Positions 46,850 through 56,109 are shown, counted from the first letter of the stretch. The stretch: 64,000 bases of DNA from Rhodoferax saidenbachensis (GCF_001955715.1 NZ_CP019239.1:1426001-1490000); one strand, 5' to 3'. The notes: generated by a model from the sequence alone, not told the origin. Numbers and translations are program-made.

Positions 46850-47752
46850 GTGTTAGGTGGGATATTGGCCGGCCTGGGGGCCGGGGCCCTGTGGGGTCTG
46901 GTGTTCATCGCGCCGCAGTTGGCGCCGGGTCTGTCTGCGGTGGACCTGGTGGCCGGGCGTTATCTCTTTTACGGACTCACCTCGCTGCTGGTGATGGCGG
47001 TGCAGATGCGTTCGCGCCCGTTGCCCACCTGGCGCCAGGCTGGAGCCGCCGCAGGCCTGAGCGTGCTGGGCTTCTCTGGTTATTACCTGCTGCTGGTGCT
47101 GGCCATTCGTGATGCGGGGCCTGCACTGCCCACGCTGATGGTGGGCACCATTCCGCTGTGGGTGATGTTGCTGGGCAAACCCGAGCATCTGCAATGGCGG
47201 CAATTGCTGCCGGGCCTGCTGTTGACCGCGTTGGGGCTGGTGCTGATGGTGGAAGTCCCGCACGCCGCAGACGGGCAGGACGGCGGCGCGCAGGCCTGGA
47301 CCTACTGGCGCGGTGTGGCCTACGCCGTCGCCGCGATGCTGAGCTGGACGTTCTTTGCGGTGCTGAATTCGGCGTGGCTCAAGACCCACCGCGACATTTC
47401 CACCACCGACTGGGCCAACTGGATGGGGGTGGCCGCCGGGGTTGCCGCGCTGGTGCTATGGGCTGCGGTAGGTTCAGAGCCAAAAGTGCTGCTAGCCCAG
47501 GCGGATATTGCGCAAGCAGCTATGGTTTGTATAGCAATTGGTGTCGGCTCAGGTTGGCTGGCCACGGTATTGTGGAACCGCGCCAGCCGCCGTTTGAGCG
47601 CCAGCCTGTGCGGTCAGCTCATCGTGAGCGAAACATTGTTTGGGCTCGCGTTCGCCTTCGCCGTGCTGGGCCAGCGCTTCACATTGGCGCAGATCGTGGC
47701 CAGTGTGTTGTTTGTGCTCGGTATCCTGGCGTCCATCCGAGCGCACAGATAG
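46850..47752 (+). CDS. EamA/DMT family transporter
   Basis: A 300-residue transporter with ten helices in two EamA halves. The start is GTG at 46850, immediately after the SDR stop, so translation is coupled. The transmembrane helix near residues 215-230 (ADIAQAAMVCIAIGVG) is encoded by a reverse copy of the dispersed repeat (47479-47538), read in frame without a stop. The substrate is unknown. Confidence 0.85.
   Translation: MLGGILAGLGAGALWGLVFIAPQLAPGLSAVDLVAGRYLFYGLTSLLVMAVQMRSRPLPTWRQAGAAAGLSVLGFSGYYLLLVLAIRDAGPALPTLMVGTIPLWVMLLGKPEHLQWRQLLPGLLLTALGLVLMVEVPHAADGQDGGAQAWTYWRGVAYAVAAMLSWTFFAVLNSAWLKTHRDISTTDWANWMGVAAGVAALVLWAAVGSEPKVLLAQADIAQAAMVCIAIGVGSGWLATVLWNRASRRLSASLCGQLIVSETLFGLAFAFAVLGQRFTLAQIVASVLFVLGILASIRAHR
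47479..47538 (-). repeat. GCTAT-N7-ATAGC repeat inside the EamA transporter gene, full length
   Basis: Minus strand: GCTAT-N7-ATAGC, TGCTTGCGC, 11 nt, GGGCT, AGCAGCACTTTTGG. The gene reads the opposite strand, giving PKVLLAQADIAQAAMVCIAI. In frame and stop-free across the whole copy. Confidence 0.8.
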
Positions 47753-47902
47753 CCCCCACGCTTCGCCGCGACTCCTTGAAAGGAGTGCGTATTTATTCCC
47801 GTTCGGGCTGAGCCTGTCGAAGCCCCCTACAAGTGTTTGATTTGTAGGGGTGGCGTTTCGCCCATTCGACAAGCTCAGGACAGGCCAAGCTCAACGCGAA
47901 CG
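47752..47902. repeat. Cluster of degenerate intergenic repeats
   Basis: Starts with a fragment of the GC-rich family (GCCCCCACGCTTCGCCG, 47752-47768), then the CCGTTCGGGCTGAGCC-TGTCGAAG arm (47798-47825), a hairpin CCCCTACAA/TTGTAGGGG (around 47824-47850), and a degenerate inverted arm ATTCGACAAGCTCAGG...GCGAACGG (47863-47902). It lies between the convergent EamA and SDR genes. Confidence 0.7.
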
Positions 47903-47918
47903 GAATTTATTGGTGGGT

Positions 47919-48677
47919 TTAACGCGGTGCCAAGCGAATAGCGCCGTCCAGGCGGATCACTTCACCGTTGAGCATGTCGTTCTCAAAAATGTGCGTGGCC
48001 AGTTTGGCGTAGTCCAGCGGTGTACCCAGGCGCGAAGGGAAGGGCACAGCGGCGGCCAGCGAGTCTTGTACTTCTTGCGACATGCCAAACATCATGGGCG
48101 TGCCGAAGATACCGGGAGCGATGGTCATGTTGCGAATGCCGCTGCGGGCCAGATCACGCGCGATAGGCAGGGTCATGCCGACAATGCCGCCTTTGGACGC
48201 GCTGTAAGCGGCCTGGCCGATCTGGCCGTCGTAGGCCGCCACCGATGCGGTGGAAATCATCACGCCGCGCTCGCCGGTGGATTCAGGTTCGTTGGCCGAC
48301 ATGGCTTCGGCAGCCAGGCGGATCATGTTGAAGCTGCCCACCAGATTCACGGTGATGCACTTGGTAAATACGCCCAGATTGTGTGCACCGTTCTTGCCCA
48401 CTGTTTTTTCCGCGGGCGCGATGCCAGCGCAGTTCACCAGGCCCATGAGCTTGCCCATGGAAACCGCCTTGGCGACCACGGCCTGGCCGTCGGCTTCATT
48501 GCTGACGTCGCACTTGACGAAAGCACCACCAATTTCCTTGGCGATGGCCTCACCCTTTTCGACCTGCATGTCGGCAATGACAACCTTGCCGCCCTTGGCG
48601 GTCAGCATGCGTGCCGTGCCTTCGCCCAAGCCCGATGCGCCACCGGTCACGATAAATACTTTGCCTGCGATGTCCAT
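47919..48677 (-). CDS. 3-hydroxyacyl-CoA dehydrogenase of the SDR (HSD17B10-like) type
   Basis: A 252-residue SDR resembling mammalian HSD17B10 and bacterial short-chain hydroxyacyl-CoA dehydrogenases. [13 protein letters not shown] binds [11 protein letters not shown] follows, the catalytic Ser is in [18 protein letters not shown] holds the Tyr and Lys, and [10 protein letters not shown] is family-typical. It probably acts on 2-methyl-3-hydroxybutyryl-CoA in isoleucine degradation. A LiuR-like palindrome 25 bp ahead of the start supports control by branched-chain amino acid regulators. Confidence 0.88.
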   Translation of the reverse strand: MDIAGKVFIVTGGASGLGEGTARMLTAKGGKVVIADMQVEKGEAIAKEIGGAFVKCDVSNEADGQAVVAKAVSMGKLMGLVNCAGIAPAEKTVGKNGAHNLGVFTKCITVNLVGSFNMIRLAAEAMSANEPESTGERGVMISTASVAAYDGQIGQAAYSASKGGIVGMTLPIARDLARSGIRNMTIAPGIFGTPMMFGMSQEVQDSLAAAVPFPSRLGTPLDYAKLATHIFENDMLNGEVIRLDGAIRLAPR

Positions 48678-48701
48678 GAATAACTCCTAGAGTGAGGGTT
48701 G

Positions 48702-48725
48702 ATTGACGTTTACGTTAACGTCAAT
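48702..48725. promoter_or_regulatory. LiuR-like operator upstream of the HSD17B10-like gene
   Basis: Nine-bp arms ATTGACGTT/AACGTCAAT around TACGTT. The TTTACGT-type dyad with central ACGT steps resembles the motif of LiuR, the MerR-type regulator of branched-chain amino acid and fatty acid degradation in proteobacteria. It ends about 25 bp before the start codon. Confidence 0.55.
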
Positions 48726-48793
48726 TATGGCGTATGCGTGCGATGAATTGATCAAGCTTGTCGGTCGATGGCGGAGGGTGCTTCTTATGCTGC

Positions 48794-48799
48794 TATAAT
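48794..48799 (+). promoter_or_regulatory. -10 box of the tRNA-Val promoter
   Basis: TATAAT, 16 bp before the tRNA 5-prime end, a typical position. No clear -35 at 16-18 bp. Confidence 0.6.
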
Positions 48800-48814
48800 T
48801 TGAGGCTTCGATTT

Positions 48815-48891
48815 AGGCGCATAGCTCAGCTGGTTAGAGCACCACCTTGACATGGTGGGGGTCGTTGGTTCGAGTCCAATTGCGCCTACCA
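48815..48891 (+). tRNA. tRNA-Val (anticodon GAC)
   Basis: A complete 77-nt cloverleaf including encoded CCA. The acceptor stem is AGGCGCA with TGCGCCT, the D-loop TAGCTCAGCTGGTTAGAG, the anticodon arm CCACC-TTGACAT-GGTGG and the T-arm GGTTCGAGTCC. Discriminator base is A. A terminator follows within 10 bp. Confidence 0.97.
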
Positions 48892-48896
48892 AATTC

Positions 48897-48937
48897 AAAG
48901 CCCTGTTTTCTTCTGGAAAACAGGGCTTTCTGTTTTT
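48897..48937 (+). terminator. Terminator behind tRNA-Val
   Basis: AAAGCCCTGTTTTC, five-base loop, GAAAACAGGGCTTT, then CTGTTTTT. A 14-bp perfect stem and T-tract. Confidence 0.9.
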
Positions 48938-49057
48938 CGGGCCTGCCTGCGCCTGACGCCTAGGGTAAACCTAGGTTTTGGGTGGCTGGTCTCTACCTAG
49001 AATGTGCTGCACTGCAATACATTTTCGGCTTCTTCAGGGGGGCCGGTTCCGCTCGCT

Positions 49058-49504
49058 ATGCAAAACAAAACATCCAAAGATGGCAAGCGCTCCCAGCGCA
49101 TCATCAAGAAGTATCCCAATCGGCGCCTGTACGACACCGATACGTCCAGCTACATCACCCTGACAGAAATCAAGCAGTTGGTGATGGACAGCGAAGCGTT
49201 CGCCGTGCTGGACGCGAAAACCAGCGAAGACCTCACGCGCAGCATCCTTTTGCAGATCATTCTGGAAGAGGAAGCCAATGGCTCGCCCATGTTCACAGCC
49301 CCCGTGCTCTCCAACATCATTCGTTTCTATGGTCACGCCATGCAGGGGATGATGGGCGGGTACCTGGAGAAAAACATGCAGGCCCTGATGGACATGCAGG
49401 TTCCCATGCAGGGTGTCATGGGCAACAACATGTTCCAGCAAATGCAGGAGCAGATGCAGAAGCAAACCGAGCAGTTTTTGGGTACCTTTGGCCTTAAGCG
49501 CTGA
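49058..49504 (+). CDS. phaR: Polyhydroxyalkanoate synthesis repressor PhaR
   Basis: A 148-residue DNA- and PHA-binding repressor. The N-terminal domain (residues about 10-70) has RIIKKYPNRRLYDTDTSSYITL, the diagnostic PHB_acc_N motif, and the second domain has ILEEEANGSPMFTAPVLSNIIRFYG. The C-terminus is Met- and Gln-rich (MQEQMQKQTEQFLGTF). It represses phasin and PHA synthesis genes until granules titrate it. Start at 49058 (MQNKTSKDGKR); a longer reading upstream lacks the family pattern. Confidence 0.93.
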   Translation: MQNKTSKDGKRSQRIIKKYPNRRLYDTDTSSYITLTEIKQLVMDSEAFAVLDAKTSEDLTRSILLQIILEEEANGSPMFTAPVLSNIIRFYGHAMQGMMGGYLEKNMQALMDMQVPMQGVMGNNMFQQMQEQMQKQTEQFLGTFGLKR

Positions 49505-49596
49505 GTTGGCTCTGTTTTCACCTCGTTCGCTCTCGGAAAATGCGGGTGAGCAGCCCCTAGGTTGGGCTCCCGGGGGAATGCTGGGACAATAGGGGT

Positions 49597-51000
49597 ATGA
49601 GCGAAGTACTTTCCCCCCAAGCCCCCGTAAATGCCATCCCCAAAGTGGGCTTTGTCAGCCTGGGTTGTCCCAAGGCATTGACCGATTCTGAATTGATCCT
49701 CACGCAGCTGAGCGCTGAGGGTTACCAGACGTCCAAAACCTTCGAAGGTGCCGATCTGGTGATCGTGAACACATGCGGCTTCATTGACGATGCCGTCAAG
49801 GAGAGCCTGGACACGATTGGCGAAGCGCTGGCCGCCAACGGCCGCGTGATCGTGACCGGTTGCCTGGGCGCCAAAACCGGTGAAGACGGTGGCAACATGG
49901 TGCGCCAGATGCACCCCAAGGTGCTGGCCGTCACCGGCCCACACGCCACGCAGGAAGTCATGGATGCGGTGCATCTGAACCTGCCCAAGCCGCATGACCC
50001 GTTTACCGATTTGATCCCTGGCGCTTTTGGCGTAGCGGGCATCAAGCTGACGCCACGCCACTATGCGTATCTGAAGATTAGCGAAGGCTGTAACCACCGA
50101 TGTACTTTCTGCATCATCCCCAGCATGCGTGGCGATCTGGTGTCGCGCCCGATTGGCGATGTGTTGAGTGAGGCAAAAGCCCTGTTTGAAGGCGGCGTGA
50201 AGGAACTGCTGGTGATCAGCCAGGACACGTCCGCCTACGGCGTGGATGTGAAATACCGCACGGGCTTCTGGGACGGCAAACCGGTCAAGACCCGCATGCT
50301 GGAGCTGGTGCAGACGCTGGGTGAAATTGCCGAGCCCTACGGCGCCTGGGTGCGCATGCACTATGTGTATCCGTATCCGAGTGTGGACGGCATCCTGCCG
50401 CTGATGGCGACTGGCAAGGTGTTGCCGTACTTAGACGTGCCTTTGCAGCACAGCCACCCCGATGTGTTGCGCCGCATGAAGCGCCCTGCGAGTGGCGAGA
50501 AAAATCTGGACCGCATCCAGCAATGGCGCGAGGCCTGCCCGGAGCTGGTGATTCGCAGCACCTTTATTGCCGGCTTCCCCGGAGAAACCGAAGAAGAGTT
50601 CCAGCACCTGCTGGATTTCATCCGCGAAGCACAGATTGACCGTGCCGGTTGTTTTGCCTACAGCCCCGTCAATGGCGCCGCCGCCAATGAATTGCCGGGC
50701 ATGTTGCCCGCTGAACTGCGTGAAGAGCGTCGTGCACGGTTCATGGCGGTGGCGGAAGAAGTGTCGATACAGCGCCTGCAGCGCCGTGTCGGCTCCACCA
50801 TGCAAGTGCTGGTGGATTCCGCGCCGGGCATGGGCAAGAAGGGGGGCGTGGGCCGCAGTTATGCCGATGCGCCCGAGATTGATGGTGTGGTGCGGCTGCT
50901 GCCGCCCGAGAAGATCAGCAAGACACTGAAAGTGGGCGAGTTCACCAAAGCACGCATTGTGAGTGTGCAGGGGCACGACCTGATCGCGCTGCCGATCTAA
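49597..51000 (+). CDS. rimO: Ribosomal protein S12 methylthiotransferase
   Basis: A 467-residue radical SAM enzyme that methylthiolates Asp88 of ribosomal protein S12. The N-terminal UPF0004 domain ([39 protein letters not shown]) binds an auxiliary Fe-S cluster. The radical SAM CxxxCxxC is in [19 protein letters not shown] domain ends the protein ([25 protein letters not shown]). The 94-bp gap after phaR shows no terminator. Confidence 0.96.
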   Translation: MSEVLSPQAPVNAIPKVGFVSLGCPKALTDSELILTQLSAEGYQTSKTFEGADLVIVNTCGFIDDAVKESLDTIGEALAANGRVIVTGCLGAKTGEDGGNMVRQMHPKVLAVTGPHATQEVMDAVHLNLPKPHDPFTDLIPGAFGVAGIKLTPRHYAYLKISEGCNHRCTFCIIPSMRGDLVSRPIGDVLSEAKALFEGGVKELLVISQDTSAYGVDVKYRTGFWDGKPVKTRMLELVQTLGEIAEPYGAWVRMHYVYPYPSVDGILPLMATGKVLPYLDVPLQHSHPDVLRRMKRPASGEKNLDRIQQWREACPELVIRSTFIAGFPGETEEEFQHLLDFIREAQIDRAGCFAYSPVNGAAANELPGMLPAELREERRARFMAVAEEVSIQRLQRRVGSTMQVLVDSAPGMGKKGGVGRSYADAPEIDGVVRLLPPEKISKTLKVGEFTKARIVSVQGHDLIALPI

Positions 51001-51053
51001 ATGCAAGAGGGAAGGGGGATGCTGCGCATTCCCCAAAAGGGAATTTCAGGCAA

Positions 51054-51086
51054 AGAAAAAGGCCTGTGACTTGCGTCACAGGCCTT
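51054..51086 (-). terminator. Terminator of tRNA-Leu on the minus strand
   Basis: AAGGCCTGTGAC, TTGC/GCAA loop, GTCACAGGCCTT, a 12-bp perfect stem (51059-51086) with a TTTTT run on the minus strand. On the plus strand it has only a weak T-tract but may also slow rimO read-through. Confidence 0.8.
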
Positions 51087-51094
51087 ATCTGTTG

Positions 51095-51181
51095 TGGTGC
51101 CCAGGAGAAGACTCGAACTTCCACGGTCTTGCAACCGCTAGCACCTGAAGCTAGTGCGTCTACCAATTTCGCCACCTGGGC
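51095..51181 (-). tRNA. tRNA-Leu (anticodon CAG)
   Basis: An 87-nt class II tRNA with encoded CCA. The acceptor stem is GCCCAGG with CCTGGGC, the D-loop is GGCGAAATTGGTAGACGC, the anticodon arm CTAGC-TTCAGGT-GCTAG, a long variable arm follows and the T-arm is AGTTCGAGTCT. It is convergent with rimO. Confidence 0.95.
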
Positions 51182-51474
51182 AAGTCTCAAATTATAGCAC
51201 TGGTCTGAATGCTCTTTTGGCGGGCCTCGCAACTTTTTTGCTACCGATGCAAAATCGGTCTATAGACAGTGGGGCTGATGGCTGCACGGCGGGTGCTTCC
51301 ACAAAACAACATTGCAGTTCGTTGGCTTCGGCGTGCTGTCAAATTCGCAACATTTCTAGCGCATACTTATAAGCGTCTATCCAACTCAGCCGTCACGGCA
51401 CCTCGGGAAAGAGAGAGGGTTTTATCAAAAACATTAGCCATTCCAGCGGACTGCTGGACGAAGTTGAAGGCGTC

Positions 51475-53712
51475 GTGCAAGGCCACCGCGACGGGCACGG
51501 TTTCGTAGCCCGCGACGACGGTGCCCCCGACATCTATTTACCCCCCAATGAAATGCGCGCGGTGCTGCACAAGGACCGCGTCAAGGTACGCATTGTGCGC
51601 AGCGACCGCAAGGGCCGACCCGAGGGCCGCGTTGCCGAGATCATTGAGCGTTCCACGCAACCCATCATTGGGCGGCTGCTGCAGGAAAGCGGCGTATGGC
51701 TGGTTGCGCCCGAAGACAAGCGCTACGGCCAGGATGTGCTCATCCCTAAGGGGGCTACCAGCGTTGCGAAAGCAGGGCAGGTGGTGGTGGTGGAACTGGT
51801 GGAGCCGCCAGCCTTGTTTGGCCAGCCCGTGGGGCGCATCAAGGAAGTGCTGGGTGAGGTAGACGATCCCGGCATGGAGATTGAAATTGCCGTGCGCAAG
51901 TACAGCGTGCCGCACGAGTTCTCGGAAGCCTGTGTGGCCCTGGCGCGCACGCTGCCGGACAAAGTGCGGCCCGAGGACCGCAGCCACCGTGTGGATTTGA
52001 CCGATGTGCCCTTGGTCACCATTGATGGTGAAGATGCGCGCGATTTTGACGATGCTGTGTATTGCGAACCGGCCACCAAAGGCCGCGGCAAGTCTGCCGT
52101 CAAAGGCTGGCGCCTGCTGGTGGCCATTGCCGATGTAAGCCACTATGTGGAAACCGGATCGGCCATCGACGTCGATGCCTACGACCGTGCCACCAGTGTG
52201 TATTTCCCGCGCCGGGTGATTCCCATGCTGCCGGAAAAACTCTCCAACGGCCTGTGTTCGCTGAACCCGGAAGTCGAACGCCTGTGCATGGTGTGCGACA
52301 TGTTTGTTACGGCGGATGGCGAGGTCGAGGCGTACCAGTTTTACCCGGCGCTGATGTGGAGTCACGCACGGTTCACCTATACCGAGGTGGCCGCAATCCT
52401 GGGCAACACCCGTGGGCCGGAGGCGCAAAAACGCAAGGAACGTGTGGGTGACCTGCTGAATCTGCATGGTGTGTTCCAGGCCTTGCTGAAGTCACGCCAG
52501 AAGCGTGGCGCGGTGGACTTTGAAACCACTGAGACGCAGATCATTTGCGACGAGAACGGGCGTATTGAAAAGATCGTGCCCCGCACCCGCAATGTGGCCC
52601 ACCGCGTGATTGAAGAGGCCATGCTGGCGGCCAACGTGTGCAGTGCAGACTTCATTGCCCAGAGCAAACATTTTGGCCTGTTCCGTGTGCACGAAGGGCC
52701 AACGCCCGAGAAGAAGGAAATCCTGCGCAACTACCTGAAGGCCAGTGGCGTGGGCATGACGATCAGCGACGATCCCGCGCCGGGTGAGTTCCAGGCCATT
52801 GCCAACGCCACCAAGGATCGCCCGGACGCGCAGCAAATCCACTCGATGTTGTTGCGCTCCATGCAGCAGGCGATTTACACGCCCATCAACAGCGGCCACT
52901 TTGGCTTGGCGTACGACGCGTATACCCACTTCACCAGCCCAATCCGGCGTTATCCGGATTTGCTGGTACACCGGGTGATCAAGGCGATTCTGGCCAAGAC
53001 GCGTTACCAGTTGCCCACGTTGCCGACACCGGGTGAAGCCCATGCCAAGCTGGCGCGCCGGCTGGAAAAAGGTCTGGCGTCCAAGGTGGGCGAGCCGGGC
53101 ATCAAGCCCAAAAAGACCAATGCCGAAGGCATGGCCTGGGCGGCAGCCGGCTTGCATTGCAGTGCCAATGAGCGCCGTGCCGACGAAGCCAGCCGTGACG
53201 TGGAAGCCTGGCTCAAGTGCAAGTACATGCGCGAGCATCTGGGTGAGGAATACGGCGGTGTGGTCACCTCGGCCACGACGTTTGGCTTGTTTGTCACGTT
53301 GGACGCCATGTATGTGGAAGGCCTGGTACACATCACCGAGTTGGGCGGTGAATACTTCCGCTTTGACGAGGCGCGCCAGGAACTGCGCGGTGAACGCACC
53401 GGCATCCGTTACGCCATCGGTACGCGGGTGAGGATTCAGGTGAGCCGTGTGGACCTGGACGGTCGCAAGATCGATTTCCGTCTGGTGCAGGAGGGGCAAA
53501 GCTTGCAACCGAGGCCTGGCCCTGACAAAGGGCCACAGCGCGAAGGCAAGGTCCGCGGCGAGTTTGCGGACCGAGCCGATGCGGAGATGCCCGGCAACAC
53601 CAGCTACAAAAGCAAGGTGCGCCAGCACACCAGTGCCAAACCGGCACGTAACGCCAAGGCCGAACCCAAGACCAGTTCCGCGCCGAAGAAAGCAGCCAAA
53701 AAGCGACGCTAA
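51475..53712 (+). CDS. rnr: Ribonuclease R
   Basis: A 745-residue form from the GTG at 51475. It is a 3-prime-to-5-prime hydrolytic exoribonuclease for structured RNA. Cold-shock domains come first, then the RNB catalytic domain with TIDGEDARDFDDAVYCE (metal-binding Asp residues), an S1 domain and a Lys/Ala-rich basic tail. The E. coli-type N-terminal HTH is absent. The in-frame sequence from 51373 carries more of the first OB fold (LLDEVEGVVQGHRDGHGF), yet offers no ATG, GTG or TTG before 51475. A weak GAGAGAGGG lies before an ATC at 51424, so the true start may be non-canonical. Confidence 0.9.
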   Translation: MQGHRDGHGFVARDDGAPDIYLPPNEMRAVLHKDRVKVRIVRSDRKGRPEGRVAEIIERSTQPIIGRLLQESGVWLVAPEDKRYGQDVLIPKGATSVAKAGQVVVVELVEPPALFGQPVGRIKEVLGEVDDPGMEIEIAVRKYSVPHEFSEACVALARTLPDKVRPEDRSHRVDLTDVPLVTIDGEDARDFDDAVYCEPATKGRGKSAVKGWRLLVAIADVSHYVETGSAIDVDAYDRATSVYFPRRVIPMLPEKLSNGLCSLNPEVERLCMVCDMFVTADGEVEAYQFYPALMWSHARFTYTEVAAILGNTRGPEAQKRKERVGDLLNLHGVFQALLKSRQKRGAVDFETTETQIICDENGRIEKIVPRTRNVAHRVIEEAMLAANVCSADFIAQSKHFGLFRVHEGPTPEKKEILRNYLKASGVGMTISDDPAPGEFQAIANATKDRPDAQQIHSMLLRSMQQAIYTPINSGHFGLAYDAYTHFTSPIRRYPDLLVHRVIKAILAKTRYQLPTLPTPGEAHAKLARRLEKGLASKVGEPGIKPKKTNAEGMAWAAAGLHCSANERRADEASRDVEAWLKCKYMREHLGEEYGGVVTSATTFGLFVTLDAMYVEGLVHITELGGEYFRFDEARQELRGERTGIRYAIGTRVRIQVSRVDLDGRKIDFRLVQEGQSLQPRPGPDKGPQREGKVRGEFADRADAEMPGNTSYKSKVRQHTSAKPARNAKAEPKTSSAPKKAAKKRR

Positions 53713-53714
53713 TT

Positions 53715-53769
53715 GCTATAAAAATAGCAGCTGCTTGCGCATATTCTGCGAGGGTTAGAGGCCATTTTC
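53715..53769 (+). repeat. GCTAT-N7-ATAGC repeat, full copy
   Basis: GCTAT-N7-GCAGC, TGCTTGCGC, 11 nt, GGGTT, AGAGGCCATTTTC. It fills the entire 55-bp gap between the convergent rnr and nnrD genes, and the nnrD stop codon lies within its end. Confidence 0.87.
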
Positions 53770-55231
53770 ATATGTATTTGGCCAAGGCGGCGGCTGTCAG
53801 AGTGTGGGGCTGCTGCCAGTGGTCTGCCGCCTGCCCGTGGCGGTAGACGCCCAGGCAGGCGGCCTTCCAACCCGAGTGGCCTTGCGCCATCAGGCTGCCC
53901 ACCAAGCCTGCCAATACATCGCCTGTGCCCGCCGTGGCCAGGCATGCATTGCCGGTGGGGTTGATGCGGGGGATTTGCCCCGGCGCGGCAATCACGCTGC
54001 CGGAGCCTTTTAAGACGACGGTGCAGCCAAACCGGTTCGCCAATACCTGCGCGCTGGCCAGGCGATCAGCTTGCACAGCGGCTGTTGTGGTGTCTAAAAG
54101 GCGGGCTGCTTCCAGAGGGTGGGGCGTCAGCACGGTGCTGCCGGGTTGGCGGCTTGCTACCAGCCCAATCCAGGCGGGCTGCGCTGCCAGTGCGTTCAGC
54201 GCATCGGCATCCAGCACCAGTTGCCTGGCGTGTTGGATCAGCTGCGGCAGGTGTGCGGCAATCTCTGCACCACCGCCGCAGCCCGCGACGATAGCCATGG
54301 TGCCCAAGTCCCACTGCGCCAGAGGCTTCACCATCAGCTCTGGCTGAAAAGCCAAGGCCAAGCCCGCCTGCGTAGCGTCCAACAGCCCCAGGTAGACCCG
54401 GCCCGCACCCGCATGCAAGGCCGCACTGGCCGCCAACAGGGCCGCACCCGCCATACCTGCTGTGCCACCTAGCACCGCGACATCGCCGAACGAACCTTTG
54501 TGGGACGCGTGGGCACGCGCGCTTGTTGCGCCGGGTGCATTGACCCAGGCATCGGGTGCGGTGGGTGGTGCAACGTCTAGCGTGTTGAGCCAGAGGTCGC
54601 CACAAGCATCGCGCCCCTGTGCGGTGAGCAGTCCTGGTTTGAGCGTGAGAAAGGACAAGGTGACATCTGCGTGCACGCATTCTCCCGGGGTATGCCCGGT
54701 GTCGGCTTGCAGCCCGCTGGGCAAGTCTGCGGCCACCACCAGGCCTGAGCCGGCGCGAATGGCGCGGATGTGTTGCAGCGTGGCGCCCGTTGGGGCTTGC
54801 CGCAGACCGATGCCTAACAGGGCGTCTATGCAGACATCCCATTGCGCCGGTGGTGCATCCGCCACCACAACGCCAGCTTGGCGGGCGCGCTCCAATGACT
54901 GGGCCGCATCGGCAGGCAAGTCAGTGGGGCCATCCAGTAACGTGACGATGGTTGTCTTGCCCCATTGCTGCAAGTGCATGGCGGCCTCCAGACCATCGCC
55001 ACCGTTGTTGCCACGTCCACAGGCCACCCAAAAGGTGCGGGCGTGCGGCGCGTGGGCCAGAGTGAGTTGGGCAAGCGCCAAGCCGGCGCGTTGCATTAAC
55101 GTGTGAGTCACCAGGCTGCTGGCAGCCTGGGTTTCAAGCAGCCGGGTGTGCTGTACGGTGCACAGCGGGTAGGCGTGGGATGCCACCGGGCCCAGGGGCC
55201 CTAGCACCTGCTCAGAATTCGTAGACATCAC
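53768..55231 (-). CDS. nnrD: Bifunctional NAD(P)H-hydrate repair enzyme
   Basis: A 487-residue fusion. The N-terminal YjeF_N domain (about 20-220; VACGRGNNGGDGLEAA, DALLGIGL, DLPSGLQADTG) is NAD(P)HX epimerase. The C-terminal carbohydrate-kinase-like domain (about 235-485; GKGSFGDVAVLGGTAGM-type HKGSFGDVAVLGG, LTPHPLEAARLL, NPTGNACLATAGTGDVLAG) is the ADP-dependent dehydratase. The pair repairs hydrated NADH/NADPH. It overlaps the MBL-fold gene by 20 bp. The symbol follows common usage for the fused form. Confidence 0.93.
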   Translation of the reverse strand: MMSTNSEQVLGPLGPVASHAYPLCTVQHTRLLETQAASSLVTHTLMQRAGLALAQLTLAHAPHARTFWVACGRGNNGGDGLEAAMHLQQWGKTTIVTLLDGPTDLPADAAQSLERARQAGVVVADAPPAQWDVCIDALLGIGLRQAPTGATLQHIRAIRAGSGLVVAADLPSGLQADTGHTPGECVHADVTLSFLTLKPGLLTAQGRDACGDLWLNTLDVAPPTAPDAWVNAPGATSARAHASHKGSFGDVAVLGGTAGMAGAALLAASAALHAGAGRVYLGLLDATQAGLALAFQPELMVKPLAQWDLGTMAIVAGCGGGAEIAAHLPQLIQHARQLVLDADALNALAAQPAWIGLVASRQPGSTVLTPHPLEAARLLDTTTAAVQADRLASAQVLANRFGCTVVLKGSGSVIAAPGQIPRINPTGNACLATAGTGDVLAGLVGSLMAQGHSGWKAACLGVYRHGQAADHWQQPHTLTAAALAKYI

Positions 55232-56099
55232 CTTCGCGGGCCAGGCGGATGTCCATGTCTTTGGTGAGTGCAGCGTTGGTGCTCAGTGCTTCGGCAAAGG
55301 CGGCTTCCAATGCATCGTCGCTGCGCGTGGGCTCATGGTGCGTGCAAAACAGCAGCTTGGCGCCTGCGCCATGTGCGCTGGCGATGCTGCTGCTGAAAGT
55401 GCCGTGGCCCCAGCCCTTTTTAGCGGGGTATTCTGCGTCGGTGTAGGAGCTGTCGGCAATGTAGACGTCCACGCCGCGGATGGCGTCCTGGATAGACTGT
55501 TCTTTCTCTTCCATGAACATTTGGTACTCGTCGTAGGCCTCGTCACCGGGCTCGTAGATGTTGTACGGAGGCTCATGGTCACCCGTAAAAAATACGGACT
55601 TGCCATTGCATTCAATGCGGTAGCCAAAGTTGATCACCGGATGGTTCAGCAGGCAGGGCGTCACCGTGGCAGAGCCTACCTGCACCGGCTGGTCCGGCAT
55701 CAGGGTTACATATTCGATGCGGGCTTTCATCTCCGCCTCGCGCACGGGGAAGTAGCTGTACTGCAGTTGCACCGCCATCACCTGCTCAATGCCTTTGCCC
55801 GACACCGGGTCAAAACATCCATGCAGGCGCAAGGTATTGCCCGGAATGAAGTTGGGGATGAAGAAGGGCAGCCCCTGGATATGGTCCCAGTGCGAGTGGG
55901 TAATAAGTACATTGGCAGTGACGGGCAGCTCAGCCAGCAGGGTCTGGGACAGGGGAAAGATGCCGGTTCCTGCGTCCAGGATGATGAGTTCGTTGTTGTC
56001 GGTACGAATCTCAATGCAGGTGGTGTTGCCGCCGTACCGCACGGTTTTCGGGCCTGGAGAGGCTATCGATCCGCGTACGCCCCAAAATTTGACTTTCAT
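55212..56099 (-). CDS. MBL-fold metallo-hydrolase
   Basis: A 295-residue metallo-beta-lactamase-fold protein. KFWGVRGSIASPGPKTVRYGGNTTC at the start and ILITHSHWDHIQGLPFF-type LITHSHWDHIQG with the metal-binding HxHxDH. VFFTGDHEPP and a late FCTHHEPTRSDD complete the site. The group includes phosphodiesterases and RNase Z-like enzymes; cyclic nucleotide hydrolysis is a possibility only. It starts 10 bp after the HDOD gene and overlaps nnrD, forming an HDOD-MBL-nnrD operon. Confidence 0.85.
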   Translation of the reverse strand: MKVKFWGVRGSIASPGPKTVRYGGNTTCIEIRTDNNELIILDAGTGIFPLSQTLLAELPVTANVLITHSHWDHIQGLPFFIPNFIPGNTLRLHGCFDPVSGKGIEQVMAVQLQYSYFPVREAEMKARIEYVTLMPDQPVQVGSATVTPCLLNHPVINFGYRIECNGKSVFFTGDHEPPYNIYEPGDEAYDEYQMFMEEKEQSIQDAIRGVDVYIADSSYTDAEYPAKKGWGHGTFSSSIASAHGAGAKLLFCTHHEPTRSDDALEAAFAEALSTNAALTKDMDIRLAREGDVYEF

Positions 56100-56109
56100 G
56101 GAAGCCTCT

